DNA from: an uncultured Prevotella sp.
Lineage (GTDB): Bacteria > Bacteroidota > Bacteroidia > Bacteroidales > Bacteroidaceae
Assembly: GCA_938028745.1 (NCBI GenBank)
Contig: CALIZL010000050.1
Span: 36,949 to 100,948, forward strand
Length of the DNA: 64,000 bases
Reading direction: 5' to 3'
Made by a program: the position numbers and the translations under genes. Below, piece by piece: positions 8,922 through 17,761 of this stretch. The first letter of the stretch is position 1. Every line of letters begins with the position of its first letter. Below the pieces are notes generated by a model, which was given only the letters and a program-made list of their open reading frames with translations, searched no databases and had not been told where the DNA came from.

Positions 8922-9290
8922 ACCGGCCTCACCCCCAACCCCTCTCCAAGGGGAGAGGGGCGTGGTATGCCTTGCTGCATCCTTGCGGTGGCACGCGCGC
9001 TTGTTTGTTAATCGCTTACTATTTACTTGTTAATCACTAACTATTTACTTATTCGTATTTTTACTATTTACCTATTCGTATTTTACCCTTGACTTGGAAT
9101 ATTCCATCATTTGATGGTACATCGCGCCAGTGTTTAATGGCTATGTTCCTGCGTTTTGCTGTAACGCTTTAGAGAAAACAAGGCTAATCACTCCCCTCTC
9201 CCCTTGGAGAGGGGCTGGGGGTGAGGCCAGTTGTGGGGTTGGTTGTGGCCAGTTGTGGGGTTGGTTATGGCCAGTTGTGGGGTTGGTTGT
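8922..9290. repeat. Inverted pair of hairpin repeats enclosing two 22-bp-period arrays
   Basis: The gap between purE and the PAP2 gene holds no gene. A plus-orientation hairpin repeat (8922-8975) and a minus-orientation copy (9181-9240) face each other. Between them, at 9018-9085, ACTATTTAC-containing units recur with spacings of 22 and 23 bp. Overlapping the right copy, at 9225-9290, a unit starting GGCCAGTTGTGGGGTTGG is repeated three times with a period of exactly 22 bp. Confidence 0.85.
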
Positions 9291-9308
9291 GGGCTTGTCT
9301 CGCGCTGG

Positions 9309-9917
9309 TTATATCACCACAAACGCGCAGACCATGCCCACAAGAAACCCTGCTACCACCTGCCAAAGCGAGTGTTGGCGAAGTATCATGCGACTGGTTC
9401 CAACCAGTCCGCCCACGATAAACACCAAGCAGAGCCACCAAACGGGGTTGAACATGAAGAGAAAAGCAAAGGCCATCAGTCCACCTGCCACGCCGCCAAT
9501 GGCTGCTGTGTGCGTGGATATCTTCCACCAAACGTTGATAAGCGCGCATACCACTTGCACAACGAGGGCGGCAACCAATATGCGAGCCATGAAACGGGGT
9601 ATCTGCAACACCGACATGAGATAGTAACAGCCGAAGTAACACAATATGGAGATGACGTAAGGCACCATGCGCCGCTCCTTATGTCCTAGCTCAATGAGGG
9701 TCCATCCCTGATAACGGCGATACAGATGTATCAGTATCGTGGGGATAAATATGGTGGCGATATACACCAAGAGCAACACTTCTAGTTTGTAATCCCAAGG
9801 CAATTGAGACATGTAACTAAAAGTGAACAACGCTATCAACCCAACAATGGGCAGATAAAACGGGGTGAAGAGCATGCTCATCATCCGCGCGCCGAATATG
9901 ATGTTTTTCTCTTTCAT
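9309..9917 (-). CDS. PAP2-like integral membrane phosphatase
   Basis: 202 residues, mostly hydrophobic, with about five or six membrane segments. Two of the three PAP2 phosphatase signatures can be read: STHTAAIGG (equivalent to the SGH motif) at about residues 133-141, and SRMILRQHSLWQVVAG (the SRxxxxxHxxxxVxxG motif with catalytic His) near the C-terminus. The first motif (KxxxxxxRP) is only loosely matched by HKERRMVPY. Relatives dephosphorylate lipid phosphates such as phosphatidic acid or undecaprenyl diphosphate at the periplasmic face. Lies between purE and rpoN on the minus strand; the substrate cannot be told. Confidence 0.8.
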   Translation of the reverse strand: MKEKNIIFGARMMSMLFTPFYLPIVGLIALFTFSYMSQLPWDYKLEVLLLVYIATIFIPTILIHLYRRYQGWTLIELGHKERRMVPYVISILCYFGCYYLMSVLQIPRFMARILVAALVVQVVCALINVWWKISTHTAAIGGVAGGLMAFAFLFMFNPVWWLCLVFIVGGLVGTSRMILRQHSLWQVVAGFLVGMVCAFVVI

Positions 9918-9999
9918 AACTTCGTAGGAGTTAAAGGAGTTAAGGAGTTAAGGAGTTAAGCCAATGGCATTGCGGCTTTCTCGCTTCTCATCGGCTGTA

Positions 10000-10330
10000 T
10001 CGGCCTCACCCCCAACCCCTCTCCAAGGGGAGAGGGGAGTGAAATGCCTGGCTATTATCAGGTCTTTAATATATCACTTCCTTTCCTTTAGTGTGTAGCT
10101 AGCGACTAAACGCTTTGCTGTTTTGGCTCGTAAATCTCATACGACTGATGGGACAAATCGAACCAATCGGTGAAATGCACAGTTTAATTAAGTGAACACG
10201 CCACTTTTAATGAGTGAAATACACCATTATTAACGGTGTCATCATTTGCGCTACCCCACATAGTAACAGGGCTAATCACTCCCCTCTCCCCTTGGAGAGG
10301 GGCTGGGGGTGAGGCCGGTAGGGGTTGGGG
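10000..10330. repeat. Inverted pair of hairpin repeats enclosing a 22-bp-period array
   Basis: The gap between the PAP2 gene and rpoN holds a plus-orientation hairpin repeat (10000-10047) next to the PAP2 start side and a minus-orientation copy (10269-10330) next to the rpoN stop. Between them GTGAA words start at 10170, 10192 and 10214 and a GTG at 10236, i.e. exactly every 22 bp, in units such as GTGAAATACACCATTATTAA. No gene seen. Confidence 0.85.
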
Positions 10331-10371
10331 GTGAGGCCGGTTGTGCGGGTTGTGGCCGGCTGTGGGTTTTG

Positions 10372-11874
10372 TTACCCCTTCCTCAACCTCGCCACTGGCA
10401 GTCCCAGCTGTTCCCTATACTTCGCCACAGTGCGGCGGGCGATGGGCAGACCTTTCTTTGCCAGTTCCTCTTTCAGCAAGTCGTCGCTCAGCGGTTTCTT
10501 CTTGTCTTCGTTGTCGATAAGCTCTTTAAGGGCTATTTTTATCTTGCGTGTAGACAACTCTTCGCCGTCGCCCGTGGTGTAAGCATCTGTAAAGAAGAAA
10601 CGCAGGGGGAACGTGCCCCACTTAGTTTGTGCGTATTTGATGTTGCTAACGCGCGAGATGGTAGAGATGTCCAGCCCCGTACGGTCGGCGATGTCTTTGA
10701 GAATCATCGGCCGCAGGTCGGCCTCGTCGCCCTCAACAAAGAACTTTCGCTGTATGTCTATAATGGCCTGCATCGTTACGCTTAGCGTATGTTGCCGTTG
10801 CTTGATGGCCTCGATGTAGCCCTGCGCCTTCTCCACCTTCTCCTTTGCATAGAGCAAGGCCTCCTTTTCGCCTTTCGTCATGTTGGCCTTGTTGTTTCGG
10901 TAGTGGTCAACCATGTCGGCGAACGTGGGCGACACCATCAGTCGGGGTATGTTTCCGCGACTGAGATGGAACGAAACCCCGCCGTCGTCGTCGGTGTCTA
11001 CGATAAAGTCGGGCGTTATCTGTTGCAAGTTACGCCCTTGCGTCTCGCCCATCGATGCCCCCGGCTTAGGGTTCAGCTTTCTAATTTCGGCCTGCACCTC
11101 CTGCACCTGCTTGTCGGTAAGTTGCAGTTGCGTTTGTATCGTGTCCCAGTGTTTCTTAGTAAAGGCGTCGAAACACTCGTCAATCACGCGGCGCATCATT
11201 TCCTTTGCCCAGCTTTCAGGCTTTCTTGCAATCTGTATCAGCAAGCATTCTTTAAGCGAACGCGCGCCAATGCCAGCCGGGTCGAACGTTTGTAGCACGC
11301 CAAGCATCCGTTCTATTTCGGACGTTTCCACGTCCAAATTCTGATAAATGGCCAGTTCGTCGGCAATGGTGTCGAGGTCTTTGCGCAGCAGTCCGTCGTT
11401 GTCTAACGACCCGATGAGGTAAAGCAGCACCTGTTCCTCCTCCTCGTTGAGGTCTATTTCGCCCACTTGCTCTTTCAGCTTATCGTAAAACGAAGTGGTG
11501 TCGCCATACACAATCTCCTCGTATTCGGCATTGTTATGGTTCTCCCTGCCGAATGTTTCGGGCATTTCATCATCGCGACCGATGTTTTCCAACGCAGCAT
11601 CCAGAGCCTGTTCGCGTTCTTCGCGTTCCGTCTGCTGGTCAAAATCCTCATCGCCTTGTTCGTCGTTGCCGGGTGCAGTGTCGTAGTTCTCGGTCTCGTT
11701 TGGTTCGTTTGTATCTGTTTCTAGTGCAGGATTGTCGTCCAGTTCGGCAACAACGCTCTGTTCCAGTTCGGTAAGCGGCATCTCCAAGAGCCTCACCTGC
11801 AACATCTGTTGCTGTGAGAGTCGTTGCACCTGCACTTGTTTTTGCGTTTGTGTCTGTATGAGCTTTTGTGCCAT
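10372..11874 (-). CDS. rpoN: RNA polymerase sigma-54 factor
   Basis: Sigma-54 directs RNA polymerase to -24/-12 promoters and needs AAA+ activators. 500 residues from MAQKLIQTQTQKQVQVQRLS. Region I is the glutamine-rich N-terminus with LSQQQMLQVRLLEMPLTELE; an acidic region II follows (~55-110, rich in D and E); the core-binding domain and the DNA-binding domain end in the RpoN box ARRTVAKYRE near the C-terminus. The start at 11874 matches the family and is preceded by a good sigma-type promoter at 11973-12004. No activator gene lies nearby. Confidence 0.96.
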   Translation of the reverse strand: MAQKLIQTQTQKQVQVQRLSQQQMLQVRLLEMPLTELEQSVVAELDDNPALETDTNEPNETENYDTAPGNDEQGDEDFDQQTEREEREQALDAALENIGRDDEMPETFGRENHNNAEYEEIVYGDTTSFYDKLKEQVGEIDLNEEEEQVLLYLIGSLDNDGLLRKDLDTIADELAIYQNLDVETSEIERMLGVLQTFDPAGIGARSLKECLLIQIARKPESWAKEMMRRVIDECFDAFTKKHWDTIQTQLQLTDKQVQEVQAEIRKLNPKPGASMGETQGRNLQQITPDFIVDTDDDGGVSFHLSRGNIPRLMVSPTFADMVDHYRNNKANMTKGEKEALLYAKEKVEKAQGYIEAIKQRQHTLSVTMQAIIDIQRKFFVEGDEADLRPMILKDIADRTGLDISTISRVSNIKYAQTKWGTFPLRFFFTDAYTTGDGEELSTRKIKIALKELIDNEDKKKPLSDDLLKEELAKKGLPIARRTVAKYREQLGLPVARLRKG

Positions 11875-11972
11875 AATGCTTGTCACTTCAATGGGTTTTC
11901 GCCTTTTGCGCCGCTGTTTTGCACTCGTGCGCAAGCGATAAGTTGTAAGGCGTGTGTCCCGTTACCTATATG

Positions 11973-12004
11973 CAAAGATAGAAAATAAGCTGCTAACGTA
12001 CAAA
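11973..12004 (-). promoter_or_regulatory. Bacteroidetes-type promoter of rpoN
   Basis: On the minus strand TTTG (12004-12001), a 20-bp spacer and TATCTTTG (11980-11973) give the consensus -33/-7 arrangement. The predicted transcript starts about 95 nt before the rpoN ATG. Confidence 0.75.
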
Positions 12005-12061
12005 GAGAGTGTGATTTTTGTTTGCTAGATTGTGAGGATTTTAGTTTTATGCGTTTGTAAG

Positions 12062-12130
12062 ATGGCGGGTAGAGGGGTTGACCCGTTGACGAGTTAACGA
12101 GTTGAGAAGTTAACTCGCCTGCTAATCTTT
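12062..12130. repeat. Short octamer array, GAGTTAAC type
   Basis: Words such as GAGTTGAC and GAGTTAAC recur at 8-bp spacing upstream of the rpoN promoter. It borders the large 22-bp-period element that follows. Confidence 0.7.
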
Positions 12131-12775
12131 TGTCCACTTTTCAGCAAGAATTTTAACGCAAAAAGTGCCCTTTTTATCCACCAACTGTCCACTTGACCGC
12201 AAAAAATCGATTCTCGCAGAGGTTTGTTTTGATGCAAAAAGGGGTTAGATGGTGAATGCAGTAAAATGAATATTTATTTCAAAACACTGCCATTTGCACC
12301 AGTTTCGAGGGTGTTTACTGCTAAATTTACGGCAATATGCCGCTAAACGCAGTGCGTTTTGATGCAAAATGCACTGCGTTTTGGTGCTAAATGCAACGCG
12401 TTTTGGTGCTAAACGCAGGGTAAAATGGTGCAAAATGCAGTGCAATTTGCCGCTAAACGCAAGGCAAAAAGCATAAAAATACGGTATGATTGTATAAACA
12501 TAACCTCTCAACACCATTAAAAACATGGCTAAAAAGGACAAAATTTCCGTGAAAAAGTAGGTTTTTGGGGGTTAAAAGCGAGTTGTTGGGCCTTAAAAAT
12601 ACGAGTTGGCAACCCAAAGAGAAAGGCTAAATGGTGCAAAATGCAGGTTTTGTTCTTAAAAAAGGACAAGACGAAAGACGTAAAAGGCTAAAAATAGTGG
12701 CTATTTACCTGCATCACGACCTATATTTTCGCTAGAAGGGGTTGGCGCGCGGGTGGTGTTTTGTAAAATAAGTTT
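12128..12775 (+). repeat. Large non-coding element with 22-bp internal units, copy 1
   Basis: A ~650 bp block also present at 40447-41075 (same orientation) and 28110-28760 (inverted). Shared landmarks in order: TTCAGCAAGAATTTTAAC-like start, AAAAAATCGATTCTCGC, GAATATTTATT, the unit array, TGTATAAAC, GGTGCAAAATGCAGGTT, and CCTATATTTTCGCTAGAA near the end. The array (12332-12485) has seven 22-bp units starting at 12332, 12354, 12376, 12398, 12420, 12442 and 12464, with variants of GCGTTTTGGTGCTAAATGC. No conserved reading frame survives in all copies, so it is probably non-coding. Function unknown. Confidence 0.88.
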
Positions 12776-12956
12776 TAAGATTTTAAGATTTTGAGGGCGT
12801 GAGTTTTTAAGTTGTTTAGTTCGTATGTTCGTACGTTTTTTGAGTGATATGGGTTTTTAAGGGCGTGCGTTTTTGAGTTATTTAGTTCGTAAGTTCGTGC
12901 GTTCTTAAAGTGACATGAGTTTTAAGGGCGTGAGTTTTTGAATTATACTCACACCG
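12776..12956. repeat. Degenerate TTTTAAG / GAGTTTTT repeat stretch
   Basis: AT-rich, poorly phased repeats (TTTTAAGATTTT, GGGCGTGAGTTTTT, AGTTCGTACGTT) follow copy 1 of the large element. From 12957 to 13096 no further signal is seen. Confidence 0.6.
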
Positions 12957-13096
12957 ATATTGGGAAAGATAACTTTCATCATTGAACACAACAAAGAAGT
13001 GATAAGCACCTTTTTTACGCCAACTATCGCGTTGCACTTGGCGCACTGCGCCCCCTCTTTCCCTTTGAAGTGGGGGTTGTGGTGCAGCCTTATTCT

Positions 13097-13480
13097 TTAT
13101 TGTTGAACCTTACTTTCCCTCGTAACCTCATCCACCATCTTCTCATTTTGGGTGATTGCGGTAAGCGAGTCGTTCTCAAATCGCAGTGAAGTAGTGAGTA
13201 TAAACCCTTGTGTCTTAACCCTTACAGCCTCCTTATAATGAAGAACATCAACACGCTTTTCTCCTTCCAGAAACGTGTCTTCGCTGAACGGCTTACCCAT
13301 TATGCCCCTTACTTCTTTGGTGTTCATGCCAAGCCTAACCTTGTCGCGTGGAAAATTCGAGGCTGTGGGCACAAAAGCGCAGGCCAAAACAAATACGCTT
13401 ACGATGCAGGCGCAAAGTGTGGTGTACAACACATTACGTGTTATAGCGCGGTGTGTGGTGTGTGCTGAGGTTGGTTTCAT
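13097..13480 (-). CDS. Small putative lipoprotein with BamE/OmlA-like segment
   Basis: 127 residues from the Met at 13480. A hydrophobic segment (VLYTTLCACIVSVFVLACAF) ends in a lipobox-like VLAC, so it may be a lipoprotein. It is followed by DKVRLGMNTKEVRGIMGKPF, which resembles the motif of BamE/SmpA-type proteins in which a short helix pair precedes a small beta sheet. The frame also allows a start 23 codons upstream, which would add residues without family support. Role unknown; BamE itself belongs to the outer-membrane assembly complex, but this similarity is weak and judged by eye. Confidence 0.55.
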   Translation of the reverse strand: MKPTSAHTTHRAITRNVLYTTLCACIVSVFVLACAFVPTASNFPRDKVRLGMNTKEVRGIMGKPFSEDTFLEGEKRVDVLHYKEAVRVKTQGFILTTSLRFENDSLTAITQNEKMVDEVTRESKVQQ

Positions 13481-13597
13481 ATTGATGTATTTAATAAAAA
13501 CTTGTTTTGGGGTTGTTTCTCCAAATCTGAATGGCTGCATTGTCAACACTTAAACGCCGTGCGAAGGCCTTAATCCAAGTTCTTTCTTCAAGAGAGA

Positions 13598-14098
13598 TTA
13601 GGAACGCAAGGCTGTGTTATTGCGATGTGGCAGTAGGGCTAATCGCGCCAATTTACTTTTGAAGAAGAGGGTGGAGTGAGGTTCTTTGTTCTTCATTTGG
13701 AACACATGACTTCGTGGAAACTTTGTTCCTTTCATGTCGGAGAGGTCAACAACTGATCTTTTTATAGGCGAATAAGCCACCAACCGACCTTTGTGGGCAA
13801 AGATTAAAGTGCAATATTGGTCGGCAAGCGACAAGTTTTCTAGGCTATTAAGGTCGGAATGGCTAACCTGCAAACCTAGTTGGTGTGGGTCTTGATAAGG
13901 AAGAAGGACGTACACGCTGTCCCATTCCTCGTCTTCGTACACGTGTTCCAAGCAGAGCTTATCGCCGTGAATGGCACATGCCACCGCACGTTCTACGTCT
14001 ATTTTATTGTTGCAGCAACGGCTGAAGATAAGTGTTACCACCAACAGAAGGCACACCACAGCAACCATAATCATTGCGTTTCTTCTTCTCATCGTCAT
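13598..14098 (-). CDS. Hypothetical membrane-anchored protein
   Basis: 166 residues with a single N-terminal membrane segment (~9-27, AMIMVAVVCLLLVVTLIFS) followed by a soluble, probably periplasmic domain containing a C-C pair (SRCCNN) and two more cysteines. No family recognised. A consensus promoter lies just upstream at 14152-14182, supporting expression. The neighbour at 13097-13480 is in the same direction, 117 bp downstream, and could be co-transcribed. Confidence 0.65.
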   Translation of the reverse strand: MTMRRRNAMIMVAVVCLLLVVTLIFSRCCNNKIDVERAVACAIHGDKLCLEHVYEDEEWDSVYVLLPYQDPHQLGLQVSHSDLNSLENLSLADQYCTLIFAHKGRLVAYSPIKRSVVDLSDMKGTKFPRSHVFQMKNKEPHSTLFFKSKLARLALLPHRNNTALRS

Positions 14099-14151
14099 CC
14101 TTTCGTCTGTGTTTTTTTATAATATGAAGTGATTTGGCCGTAGCCATAGTG

Positions 14152-14182
14152 CAAATATACGAAAAAAGAGAACACCTTCAAA
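14152..14182 (-). promoter_or_regulatory. Bacteroidetes-type promoter of the 13598-14098 gene
   Basis: Minus strand: TTTG (14182-14179), 19-bp spacer, TATATTTG (14159-14152). The leader to the ATG would be about 45-50 nt. Confidence 0.75.
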
Positions 14183-14336
14183 AAGAAAATTATGTTGTTG
14201 TGTTAGGGTCTTGCCTCTCGCCACTTTAACAAGGGGATATAATATCGTGGTCGGGACTAGTGGATGTGATGAAAAACAACAAGTTGTTATGTATATTTTT
14301 CTCTCCAAAATGCAAAACAAGCACATTAGCAGCCGC

Positions 14337-14372
14337 TTTGCATTTCGGGGAGAAAACTTTTTAGTAACTTTG
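14337..14372 (+). promoter_or_regulatory. Candidate promoter of leuS
   Basis: TAACTTTG at 14365-14372 with a TTTG at 14337-14340. The 24-bp spacer is longer than the usual 19-21. It would give a ~310 nt leader made largely of octamer repeats. Confidence 0.5.
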
Positions 14373-14390
14373 CGGTTGATAAGACGGCTA

Positions 14391-14660
14391 GAGGTGAAAA
14401 GGGCGGTTAAAGGTGAAAGGGTGAAAAAGTGAAAAGGTGAAAAAATGGCTTCGCCCCTTTAAAGGTGAAAGAGTGAAAATGTGAAAAGGCTTTTAAAGGT
14501 GAAAAAGTGAAAGGGTGAAAAGGTGAAAAGATGGCTGCGCCCATTAAACTTGTCAGCCAAAAGGCAGGTTCGACAACTTACATACTTACAACCTTATAAG
14601 CCCACTTGGCAACTCATAAACTTAACAACTCATAGCCTTACAAACTCATTCGTCAACAAT
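14391..14660. repeat. Two octamer arrays in the leuS leader (GTGAAAAG then AACTCATA type)
   Basis: 14391-14530 holds GTGAAAGG/GTGAAAAA/GTGAAAAG words at 8-bp steps; 14535-14660 holds words like AACTCATA, AACTTACA and AACTCATT. The second array ends about 30 bp before the leuS ATG. Confidence 0.8.
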
Positions 14661-14688
14661 TTGAATAAGAATAAATAAATAAAACAAG

Positions 14689-17565
14689 ATGGAATATAAT
14701 TTTAGGGAAATAGAAAAGAAGTGGCAAAAGCGATGGGAGGAACAGCAAACCTATCGCGTTGTAGAAGACAACAGCAAGAAAAAGTTCTATGTACTCAACA
14801 TGTTCCCCTACCCTTCGGGGGCTGGGCTACACGTGGGACACCCCTTGGGTTATATCGCCTCTGACATATACGCCCGCCATAAGCGACTGGAAGGCTACAA
14901 TGTGCTTAACCCTATGGGCTATGATGCCTACGGATTGCCGGCCGAACAGTACGCCATACAGACGGGACAACACCCTGCCGTGACCACCGAAACCAACATC
15001 GCGCGTTATCGCGAGCAGCTAGACCGCATCGGTTTTTCGTTTGATTGGAGCCGCGAGGTACGCACCTGCGACCCTACATATTATAAATGGACGCAGTGGG
15101 CGTTTCAAAAGATGTTCGATTCGTATTACGACAACGACCAACAACGCGCTTTGCCCATCGCCCAACTTGAAGAACGATTGGCCAAACAGGGTACGGAAGG
15201 GCTGCATGCTGCTTGTAGCGAAGAACTGAACATCACGGTCGAGGCGTGGAAAGCGATGGACGAGCACGCCCGACAGGCCACGCTGATGAACTATCGCATT
15301 GCTTATCTGGGCGAAACGATGGTGAACTGGTGTGCCGAACTGGGCACAGTGCTGGCCAACGACGAAGTGGTTGACGGCGTTAGTGTGCGTGGTGGCTACC
15401 CCGTTGTGCAAAAAAAGATGCGCCAATGGTGCCTTCGCGTTAGTGCGTATGCACAGCGTTTGCTCGAAGGACTGGACAAAGTGGACTGGACCGACTCGCT
15501 GAAAGAAACGCAACGCAACTGGATTGGTCGCTCGGAAGGGGCCGAAGTGGAGTTTACCGTGAAAGACAGCAACGAGCGTTTCACCATCTTTACCACTCGC
15601 GCCGACACCATCTTCGGCGTTACTTTCATGGTGCTGGCACCCGAAAGCGAATTGGTAGACCGCCTTACCACACCCGAACAACGCGCCGAAGTGCAGGCCT
15701 ACGTTGAGGCAACGAAGAAAAGAACCGAACGCGAACGCATTGCCGACCGCAAGGTTAGCGGCGTTTTCACAGGCGCTTACGCCATTAACCCACTCACAGG
15801 AGGGGCCGTCCCCATTTGGGTAAGCGATTATGTGCTGGCCGGTTACGGCACGGGAGCCATCATGGCCGTACCTGCACACGACAGTCGCGACTACGCTTTT
15901 GCTCGCCATTTCTCGCTACCCATCGTGCCACTTATCGAAGGGGCCGACATTTCGGAGCAGAGTTTCGATGCCAAAGAGGGCATCGTGATCAACTCGCCCG
16001 CCGCAAACAACGTCGCCAACGATGGCCAAGCGCAGGGTTTGGTGCTAAACGGACTGACTGTTACGGAGGCTATCGCCAAGACCAAAGAATATGTTTCGCG
16101 CCACAACCTGGGTCGCATCAAGGTGAATTACCGCCTTCGCGATGCCACGTTCTCGCGCCAACGCTATTGGGGAGAGCCGTTCCCCGTGTATTATAAGGGC
16201 GACATGCCCTACATGATTCCACAAGAATGCTTGCCGCTTGAATTGCCTGAGGTGGACAATTACCAACCTACGGCAACGGGCGAACCGCCATTGGGCAACG
16301 CCAAAGCATGGGCGTGGGACGAGAAAGCACGCCGAGTGGTAGACAAGAGCCTGGTGGATGGGGTGCAAGTGTTCCCCTTAGAGCTGAACACCATGCCTGG
16401 TTTCGCCGGCTCTTCGGCCTACTACCTTCGCTATATGGACCCTCACAACAACGATGCACTGGTAAGTAAGGAGGCCGTTAGCTACTGGCAGAACGTGGAT
16501 CTCTATGTGGGCGGAACGGAACACGCCACAGGACACCTTATATATAGTAGGTTCTGGAACAAGTTTCTCTTCGACTTGGGCGTGGCCGTAAACGATGAAC
16601 CGTTCCAGAAGTTGGTTAATCAGGGTATGATTCAGGGCCGAAGTAACTTTGTATATCGTGTGCAAAGGGCCGAAGGCGAAGGCAATAAGGCTTCGCTCTT
16701 TGTGTCGTTGGGACTGAAAGACCAATACGAAGTTACGCCCATACACGTGGATGTGAACATCGTTCATGGCGACGTGCTGGACATTGAGGCCTTCCGCGCA
16801 TGGCGACCCGAATATAAGGATGCCGAGTTTGTGCTCGAAAACGACAAGTATGTGTGCGGTTGGGCCGTAGAAAAGATGTCGAAGAGTATGTACAACGTGG
16901 TAAACCCCGACCTCATCGTTGAGAACTACGGGGCCGATACGCTACGTCTTTACGAGATGTTCCTTGGTCCGGTGGAGCAAAGTAAGCCGTGGGACACCAA
17001 CGGAATTGATGGTTGTCACCGCTTTTTGAAGAAGTTCTGGGGGCTGTTCTACAACCTGCGCACGGATGAATTTATGCCAAACGATGCCGAGGCAACGCCC
17101 GAACAGCTTAAATCGGTTCACAAATTGCTGAAGAAAGTGTCGGCCGACATCCCCGCCTTCTCGTATAACACGGCCGTGGCGGCCTTTATGATTTGCGTAA
17201 ACGAACTGTCGCAAGCCCATTGCACCAATAAAGAGCTGCTCTCGAAGTTGGTGGTTGCCCTCGCACCTTTCGCTCCGCACATCGCCGAAGAGCTGTGGGC
17301 GGCTCTGGGTAACGAGCAATCGGTGTGCGATGCGCAGTGGCCTGCCTACGAAGAGAAGTACCTCGAAGAGAGCGAAGTGCAATTGGCCATCGCCTTTAAC
17401 GGCAAGGCACGTTTCCAAAAGGCCTTCGCCGCCAACGCTACCAATGCCGAAATAGAACAAGCAGCTATGAATGACGAACGCTCGGCTAAGTTCCTTGAAG
17501 GCAAGCAGGTGGTGAAGGTGATTGTTGTGCCGAAGAAAATCGTTAACATCGTGGTGAAAGGATGA
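14689..17565 (+). CDS. leuS: Leucyl-tRNA synthetase
   Basis: Class I synthetase that charges tRNA-Leu and edits mischarged products. 958 residues, normal for the bacterial form. The HIGH motif appears as HVGH at residues 48-51 in YPSGAGLHVGHPLGY; the KMSKS loop is EKMSKSMYN at about 728-736. The CP1 editing domain includes FTTRADTIFGVT and GAIMAVPAHDSRD, with the conserved editing Asp. The start is unambiguous, with an AT-rich leader. Followed by a repeat stretch and the YitT-family gene on the same strand. Confidence 0.98.
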   Translation: MEYNFREIEKKWQKRWEEQQTYRVVEDNSKKKFYVLNMFPYPSGAGLHVGHPLGYIASDIYARHKRLEGYNVLNPMGYDAYGLPAEQYAIQTGQHPAVTTETNIARYREQLDRIGFSFDWSREVRTCDPTYYKWTQWAFQKMFDSYYDNDQQRALPIAQLEERLAKQGTEGLHAACSEELNITVEAWKAMDEHARQATLMNYRIAYLGETMVNWCAELGTVLANDEVVDGVSVRGGYPVVQKKMRQWCLRVSAYAQRLLEGLDKVDWTDSLKETQRNWIGRSEGAEVEFTVKDSNERFTIFTTRADTIFGVTFMVLAPESELVDRLTTPEQRAEVQAYVEATKKRTERERIADRKVSGVFTGAYAINPLTGGAVPIWVSDYVLAGYGTGAIMAVPAHDSRDYAFARHFSLPIVPLIEGADISEQSFDAKEGIVINSPAANNVANDGQAQGLVLNGLTVTEAIAKTKEYVSRHNLGRIKVNYRLRDATFSRQRYWGEPFPVYYKGDMPYMIPQECLPLELPEVDNYQPTATGEPPLGNAKAWAWDEKARRVVDKSLVDGVQVFPLELNTMPGFAGSSAYYLRYMDPHNNDALVSKEAVSYWQNVDLYVGGTEHATGHLIYSRFWNKFLFDLGVAVNDEPFQKLVNQGMIQGRSNFVYRVQRAEGEGNKASLFVSLGLKDQYEVTPIHVDVNIVHGDVLDIEAFRAWRPEYKDAEFVLENDKYVCGWAVEKMSKSMYNVVNPDLIVENYGADTLRLYEMFLGPVEQSKPWDTNGIDGCHRFLKKFWGLFYNLRTDEFMPNDAEATPEQLKSVHKLLKKVSADIPAFSYNTAVAAFMICVNELSQAHCTNKELLSKLVVALAPFAPHIAEELWAALGNEQSVCDAQWPAYEEKYLEESEVQLAIAFNGKARFQKAFAANATNAEIEQAAMNDERSAKFLEGKQVVKVIVVPKKIVNIVVKG

Positions 17566-17569
17566 TGTT

Positions 17570-17757
17570 TAAGTTGTTGAGTTTTTGAGTTAATGAGTTG
17601 ATTAGTTTTTGAGTTAATTAGTTTTTGAGACTATAAACTCATAAACTAAAACCCTCAAAAACTCCCTAACTCCCCGACTTATAAACTCAAAAACTCCCCA
17701 ACTCAAAAACTCCCCAACCCAAAAACTCATAAACTAAAACCCTCAAAAACTCAAATT
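17570..17757. repeat. Octamer array that switches strand in the middle
   Basis: 17570-17630 reads GAGTTTTT/GAGTTAAT; from ~17633 to 17757 it reads AACTCATA/AACTCAAAA on the same strand. The two halves are therefore roughly inverted relative to each other and could pair into a long imperfect hairpin between leuS and the YitT gene. Confidence 0.75.
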
Positions 17758-17761
17758 TGAT

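Noticed and set aside
12245..12541. Open frame on the minus strand inside the large element, with similarity to frames in the other copies
   Set aside because: The similarity follows the DNA repeat; in copy 2 the same frame has stop codons within the 22-bp units, and there is no consistent start.
15019..15909. Long open frame antisense to leuS (296 codons)
   Set aside because: It lies fully within a well-supported gene; length is explained by the codon use of the sense strand.
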